Shown piece after piece: positions 59,401 through 64,000 of a stretch of 64,000 nt of DNA. The position numbers were made by a program, and so were the translations under genes. A model generated the notes under the pieces. It was not told the DNA's origin. It ran no database searches and saw only the letters and a list, made by a program, of their open reading frames with translations. The stretch comes from Cryptomeria japonica (taxonomy: Eukaryota > Streptophyta > Pinopsida > Cupressales > Cupressaceae), in the NCBI RefSeq assembly GCF_030272615.1, contig NC_081410.1:229376915-229440914 (forward strand). The letters run 5' to 3'. Numbering within the stretch: the stretch's first letter is position 1; each line of letters opens with the position of its first letter.

Positions 59401-60240
59401 TGGAACTTTCTCATGGATAACTTAACCCACTTGTTGTCATGACAAAAATTGGGAAAATTATTCTATGCGTTCAAATTTTTCTAGACTAGGTAGCAAATTC
59501 AGGATTTGCCTAGCCGTGTTCATTAGCCAACTTCTTGGTCCATAAATCTAGCATCTTTTTGTGATGACTAAACTCTTCCAGCTTGACATGGATGTAGGAC
59601 CTAACATCTTTTGCCAAAACAATCCCAATCATTACGTTTGAAAATGCTCCAACTGGAACAGTCTCTATCGCTTTATATGGCATCTTCATGAATACATGTC
59701 AGGGCTTGGAGGTAACATCAATGACAGTGGGAGCATCCGTGATCACTGATTCTGTAAGCTGTTAACCCTGAACGAACCTTGCTAGAGAAACCATAATCTC
59801 ACTGGTTGCCTTAACCACCTTCACAACTCTTAAATTCTTTTTAATTTGAGGTAAATTGATATTAATTGAGGCATTCTCCTTATATTCCTTTTTCAAGAGC
59901 TTCACATTAAATGTGCATGAGTTGTCTTTCACATTCTCGACTTTCGCAACAACTTGACAGATCTTGTGATGAGTTATGACATTGATGACCAGATTACTTC
60001 GAGCTCTCTTATGCCTATATTACAACCTCATACTACTTTGGTTGGGGATAAGAATATGCTTTTAGATTACTCCCCCTGGGCCCAAGCCACAAACTTTCTA
60101 ATTTTTGGATGAGGTGTCTGCATTGGAGCTGGATGTTAATGTATCTGTGGTCTCCTTCTTTCTCTAAATATTCTTCATTTTATCTTTGACATCTTCCACA
60201 TTGACCCTTTTTACCGGTTTGGTTTGATTTTGAACCTCAT
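56476..60240 (-). pseudogene. G long unrecognised ORF, decayed
   Basis: From about 60240 leftwards the - strand reads as protein in long stretches broken by stops and a few frameshifts. Examples: NLVINVITHHKICQVVAKV and NSCTFNVKLLKKEYKE (about 59990-59890), MRKFHDGFLHLDQTHMITND (59414), YVLFYLLQALPGHGRVLLYL (about 58950), MNMQNKDKILKEIIVKYKND (58844), MELTKKDQEKAVKKVIQESL (58603), then an Asn/Asp/Pro-rich region (57790-57700) and a coiled-coil part (LISSLDSHTDKIREKYEKDK, 57280). The total is above 1000 codons. It has no RT, integrase or protease motif. The codon pattern and even spacing of stops suggest a once-real protein. A structural or captured protein is possible; I do not know. The last 300 bases or so (56476-56800) hold nothing I can read. 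Confidence 0.6.
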
Positions 60241-61120
60241 TGCTTCTACACTATCTTGCCATATGTTCAGTTTTTTGGTAGTTGTAACACTTGATGTTTG
60301 CCGAATTTTGTTTTGACTTGCATTGGTTATCTCTTTGTGTCAAAAAGTGTTGCATGTATAACATCTTCCTTTAAAGTAATTATGTCTATTATGATTTGCA
60401 ATTGGATTCCTAAATTGATTATCTTTATGACCATATTTATTGCATGTGTAACATCTACCAAAAAATGGATTAGAAGTTTGATTTATACTACTACATTCTA
60501 CAACCTTATGTCATACTCTATTATATTTGTAGCAAGAGTCATTAAAGGAGGTGTTTTTAATACTTACCTCCTGCTCAACCAGAGACTTACCTTTTTCTTC
60601 CTCGGTGATTGCTACTTTTACCCGAGTTGAATCTTCTTTGGGCTGTGAACCTCCACCAGGTTCATCCTTCGATTCCTTCTTTGGTTTTTCGAGTTTCCTT
60701 TGCATTCGTCATTATGTCAGGTTTACTTGATTCAATATTGTTCTATTGATTCTTTGTTTTCTCGAGATATACTTTGAGAGATGTTACTTTTTTCTTTAGC
60801 CTCTCACATTCTTCTGATTTGTATTTCACCATTTTGTTGAAGTATTCTTTGGTCTTCTTATTATCTTCATCTTTGATTCTCAGATTTGCAATAGTGTTGG
60901 TTGTTTTTTTTAGCTCCTCATTAACTTCTTTGTGTCATATCGTAAACTTTTGGATCTGCTCTCTTAGCTTCTTGATGCATTCATTAGCTATTTGGACATT
61001 CTCCTTCAGATCTTTGTTTTTTAGATTCTATTGCGTCAAGCTCTTCAAGAGAATTTCTCATATCATCATTCAAATCCATAAGTTCAACTTTCTAGATCTC
61101 CTGTGAGTGGTTAAACTCTT
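60241..61120 (-). pseudogene. G gag remnant: coiled coil and several CCHC-like knuckles
   Basis: The first readable part after the primer site is a coiled coil in two frames: MDLNDDMRNSLEELDAIESK, then ENVQIANECIKKLREQIQKF and KTKEYFNKMVKYKSEECERL. A Lys/Glu-rich linker follows (60705-60580), then up to four degenerate zinc knuckles: CYKYNRVXHKVVEC, CYTCNKYGHKDNQF, CYTCNTF and CYNYQKTEHMARC. Copia gag proteins often have a coiled coil before a knuckle; several knuckles in a row is less usual. The capsid part expected before the coiled coil is missing, since only about 20 bases separate the coiled-coil frame from the primer site. Confidence 0.75.
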
Positions 61121-61126
61121 CTAAAG

Positions 61127-61144
61127 CACTTGGGCTCTGATAGC
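61127..61144 (-). promoter_or_regulatory. Primer-binding site of G, degenerate
   Basis: On the - strand, attgctatcagagcccaag follows the LTR end ATTCAACA. It matches the methionine-tRNA site TGGTATCAGAGCC except that ggt reads gc(t). Confidence 0.7.
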
Positions 61145-61147
61145 AAT

Positions 61148-62039
61148 TGTTGAATATCCAGAATACTGCGTGGGGAGAGGTAAATCAATATTCCCTTGAA
61201 ATTATTGAAACTTCTAATTAACCAATCACATAACATAATTTAAATACAATGAAAAAAATAGACACAACACATAATACCATATTTTGTATGTGGAAAACCT
61301 AATATGGAAAAAACCACAGAGAGATAATTCTCTTAGGAATGATGCAATATGTAACCAATTACACAGTACAAGGGGTGACTAACTACTAGTCTGTCTCATT
61401 GCTAGTTGGACCCACTGTCCAAATATAAAAAAAGGGCTTACAACCAGATTATGGAGTATACAAAATTTGAACTGTTGTAGTTGCATCTAACATATGTGTA
61501 GATTACAGTTCCTTTGAAGTACATAAGCTATCTCATACATTCACTATACTTGATTTGCACACAAAAATATACATATATAGTATTTTTGCATATAGTACAC
61601 AAAATAGTTGTTTTCAACAAATATACCTTTAACACATAAGACTTATGCCAATATATATCCACACCAAACTGTTTGACAAGTCGACTCAACGGGAAGGGGT
61701 GAGACCGAACTTATCCACATGCTACAACAAGTGAAGTATTTTCATGCGGTGTTGGCTTCCATTGAGAGCATTAAGAAACAAGTATAAAATGCTTCCCAAT
61801 ATATCCAAATAGGAACAAATCTAAAGCATCTTGAGACATGTGCTATCATCGCATCTGGATAAGACCAGACCCAAAAACAACTTTGGGTAAAGGTGAATAT
61901 TGTACCTCAAAACTATGCATACATAATAAAGAAATATTGCATATATGAAGCAAACTTTATGGACCGAACCACATACATACATACCAGATAAAATATGACA
62001 TTAATGACATCAATGACAATAATTATAAATAGGCCAACA
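61148..62039 (-). mobile_element. G 5' LTR
   Basis: Direct repeat of 55613-56456; + strand start TGTTGAATATCC, end GGCCAACA. Holds about 50 extra bases near 61615-61665 relative to the 3' copy. Confidence 0.85.
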
Positions 62040-62760
62040 ACTAGAACTCAAGCTTTCTATTTCCATGTTTCATATTTTTAATAAATTGACATCCTCCTAG
62101 TTAGTTGGAGTTGCTCAGCCAAGTAGTTAGGATCAATTACAGTTCTATTTTCTATAAATTCATCACCCATTCTTCACAAGCGAGGTAAAGGATGGATATA
62201 TTTAATCATTTATTCTACTGAAAATACCAGTATCTAAATAAAGAATGTTTATCTACAAATATTATCATCTATCTAAATAAAATCGTGGATAACCTGGTGC
62301 TCTGAGTATCTTAGTTTAGTTGGAGTTTGGGAAGACTCATCCAAGGAGGGCCACTTGGTGTGGATTCCATCTATTCAATTATTAGATATATTTCATTTAG
62401 TTTTTAGTTGTAGTTCCAGTTGTTAACTATTCCTATAGCTAGAGAAATTCCATTCTAAGTCTGTTCCTACAGCCGAGGTAGAACAATTTAGTTCCTTTCT
62501 AATTACTAAAACTCCTCCATTGAGTAACATTTTATAGTATGTTTCAATCATTAGAATATACTTAGAAGATTGTTAGGTTGTATTTACTTTGCAATACTTG
62601 TTTTTTGTGCATTTCATTGAGGTAGTCTAGATTAATAGAGTCCAAGTAGCTCCTAGTGCACACATAGTGCTGATCCATTTAAAGTTTCATGTCCCTGGGT
62701 TTATAGATAAATGAGTTTCAATAGTGAATTGGATGGCTACTTAGTTAGGATGTTTCATCC
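62040..62760 (+). mobile_element. Diverged Athila-family LTR remnant (3' LTR of F)
   Basis: From about 62330 it follows LTR B in the same orientation: ccaaggagggccacttggtg (B: aaggaggcccacttggtg), the ctgttcctacagcc word, the gtgcacacatagtgct word, and ttcatgtccctggg near the end. Similarity is roughly 65-70% by eye, with gaps. The part from 62040 to 62330 is too diverged to align with confidence. G is inserted in or just before this LTR. Confidence 0.7.
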
Positions 62761-62764
62761 CAAA

Positions 62765-64000
62765 TTTGTGGTGTCATACCTAATTATTTAACCATTGTTG
62801 AAGTCCTACACAATCATCAAACTTATAATCAACAACCAAATAAAGCCTTTCTACTTTTGGCCACAACAACTCCATCATCTTGAGAGGTTGTCTTTCTAAA
62901 ACAAAACTACACCAACTTACCACCTTTTTCAGAAAATGATGATGAAATTATACATAGTCATTTGATGTGCACTTACTGTCTCATTTGTGAGTCCAACACT
63001 GTACAGGTAGTGCTCTTTTGTTATCATCAAAGCATTTTATTTTAAACTTATCAATCCACTCATACCTAATTTGGTACAAAATCAAATGACAGAAAAGAGA
63101 ATAATGCTTGAAATTAACCACACTACCATTCTCCTAGACCCTCATCAATGCTTGATGAATTTTTCCTTCAATATATGAACCAAAGTCATATTCTATATTG
63201 ACATCTGGATTTTGAATTCTTGTATCCATCAACATCAAATTGGATGGCACTATATATTATGCATCAATTCCCAATATCTAGCATAATGCATAGTATATGT
63301 TAAAAAAATAATTCTAAAACTTTCCCAACTCAAAAGACTCCTTCTTTGAATCATAAATTGGCACCCTTCTATTATCCCATTATCTCTGTCTATAATGGGG
63401 TGTTTTCCTCCTTAACTCATAACCCTTTTCAAATTTTACCTGGTTAATTTCAGTTAGAGCTTGTCTAGTAAGATAGAAACACTCAATGATTGGAATCCTT
63501 TTGATGTCTACTAACACTACATCATTACTCGTCTTGAAAATTCTAGTGGCATTATCATACCTCACTGATAAAAATCTAATCATATCCACTTCAATGAAGA
63601 AAATAGGAACAATCAATCTAGCCATTTCAAAATACCATGGGTTTGACAATGGGATAGGCATGTCCCTATTTGTGTAGAATTAAGTAAACAATCTCCACCC
63701 TAAAATAGGTATGAGGGAATCTCTACAATTGGCACAAGAATCATTAAATTCCTTCTTTCTATTCAAATCCATGATATATTTTGGGAAACATCTAGTATAT
63801 CTTGATTAAATGGCCTTTTATTCTCCATTTCACCAGTGGCCTCAACTATACTAGTAGTGGGCTCAACTTCAGTAAGGGTTGGTTCCTTGCTCTTATATGG
63901 AACTAAAGCCATTTAAGGTGTGACATATTGTTGGCTAGTGGTTTCAACTGGGTTAACTGGAGGATCTTTTCTACTAGGGGTTGGTTGCTTTTCTTTTCAT
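62765..64000 (-). pseudogene. Unrecognised long ORF, decayed, runs off the window
   Basis: A single - strand frame from an ATG at 63772 down to about 62765 gives some 335 codons with about eight in-frame stops and no frameshift: WYFEMARLIVPIFFIEVDMI, IKRIPIIECFYLTRQALTEI, NYFFNIYYALC, then VEYDFGSY-like and VVSWCSFVLERQPLKMMELL. Upstream (64000-63800) another frame continues it with a Pro/Thr/Glu-rich stretch (PSRKDPPVNPVETTSQQYVT, KSKEPTLTEVEPTTSIVEAT), so a frameshift lies near 63780. Stops stand mostly where Gln or Arg would fit. No known domain was recognised. It lies just beyond the LTR of F, so it is probably part of the element or spacer into which F inserted. Confidence 0.55.

Larger units (their letters stand above)
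55613..62039 (-). mobile_element. Element G: LTR element with knuckles and a long unknown ORF, no visible RT
   Basis: Direct LTRs 55613-56456 and 61148-62039, flanked by attag and actag (one mismatch), with a methionine-type primer-binding site on the right. The internal 4.7 kb reads on the - strand: coiled coil, CCHC-like knuckles, then a frame of more than 1000 codons that I do not recognise. No protease, integrase or RT motif was found. LTRs are about 90% identical by eye. Confidence 0.85.
48929..62760 (+). mobile_element. Element F: second Athila-like element, 3' part
   Basis: Starts mid-protein at 48930, where it aligns with the E protease-RT linker (E WSDIGEAEEIN, F MGDEEEEDNFL). It carries RT, RNase H, integrase, the conserved G-tract block, the extra ORF and a diverged LTR that resumes after G (62040 to about 62760). 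It has more stops than E, so it is older or has decayed faster. Its 5' half is not found left of E in this window. Confidence 0.8.

Noticed and set aside
1-64000. Host genes, tRNA, rRNA, CRISPR arrays or organelle inserts
   Set aside because: None were seen on reading both strands. All frames with recognisable motifs belong to retroelements, and no spliced gene structure could be supported.

Overview
This window is repeat-derived DNA from a large nuclear plant genome. I see no host gene, rRNA, tRNA or CRISPR array. All recognisable coding sequence belongs to plant LTR retrotransposons (Tat-like, Athila-like and chromovirus Ty3/gypsy, plus Ty1/copia), most of it broken by stops and frameshifts. 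The AT-rich composition, depth of nesting and old decayed copies suggest a large-genome seed plant. A gymnosperm is possible, but that is a guess.

Elements are lettered here for reference. T (1-8709, + strand) is the 3' half of a Tat-like gypsy element: RNase H/integrase, an A-rich tandem repeat, a patchwork of displaced fragments, a roughly 600-codon ORF on the opposite strand with a plant mobile domain (PMD), a hairpin-rich 3' UTR, a polypurine tract and an LTR. E (8710-48928, - strand) is an old Athila-like element with its 3' LTR at the left (LTR 'A') and its 5' LTR at the right (LTR 'C'). It has been opened three ways. H (8789-20460), a gag-only element, sits in LTR A with a 5-bp target duplication. 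An inverted segment of the same Athila family carrying a third LTR ('B', 38416-39578) lies in the 3' internal region. D (22282-38026, - strand chromovirus) sits inside that inverted segment. A Ty1/copia element K (27434-35305, + strand) sits inside the zinc knuckle of D and is the least decayed, with an 826-codon integrase/RT/RNase H frame still open.

F (48929-about 62760, + strand) is a second, more decayed Athila-like copy into which E appears to have inserted. It is itself interrupted by G (55613-62039, - strand), an element with LTRs, CCHC knuckles and a very long unrecognised frame but no visible RT. The right edge (62765-64000, - strand) holds another decayed long frame that I do not recognise.

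Rough insertion order from nesting and by-eye LTR divergence: F before E; E before the inverted segment and H; the inverted segment before D; D before K; F before G. The most unusual structures are the inverted LTR-like arm that gives H about 0.9-kb terminal inverted repeats, an array of hairpins with conserved loop and changing stems in the 3' UTR of T, the palindromic LTR arrangement around 22 kb, and a stretch of D gag copied into the leader of K. All identities quoted are by-eye estimates.
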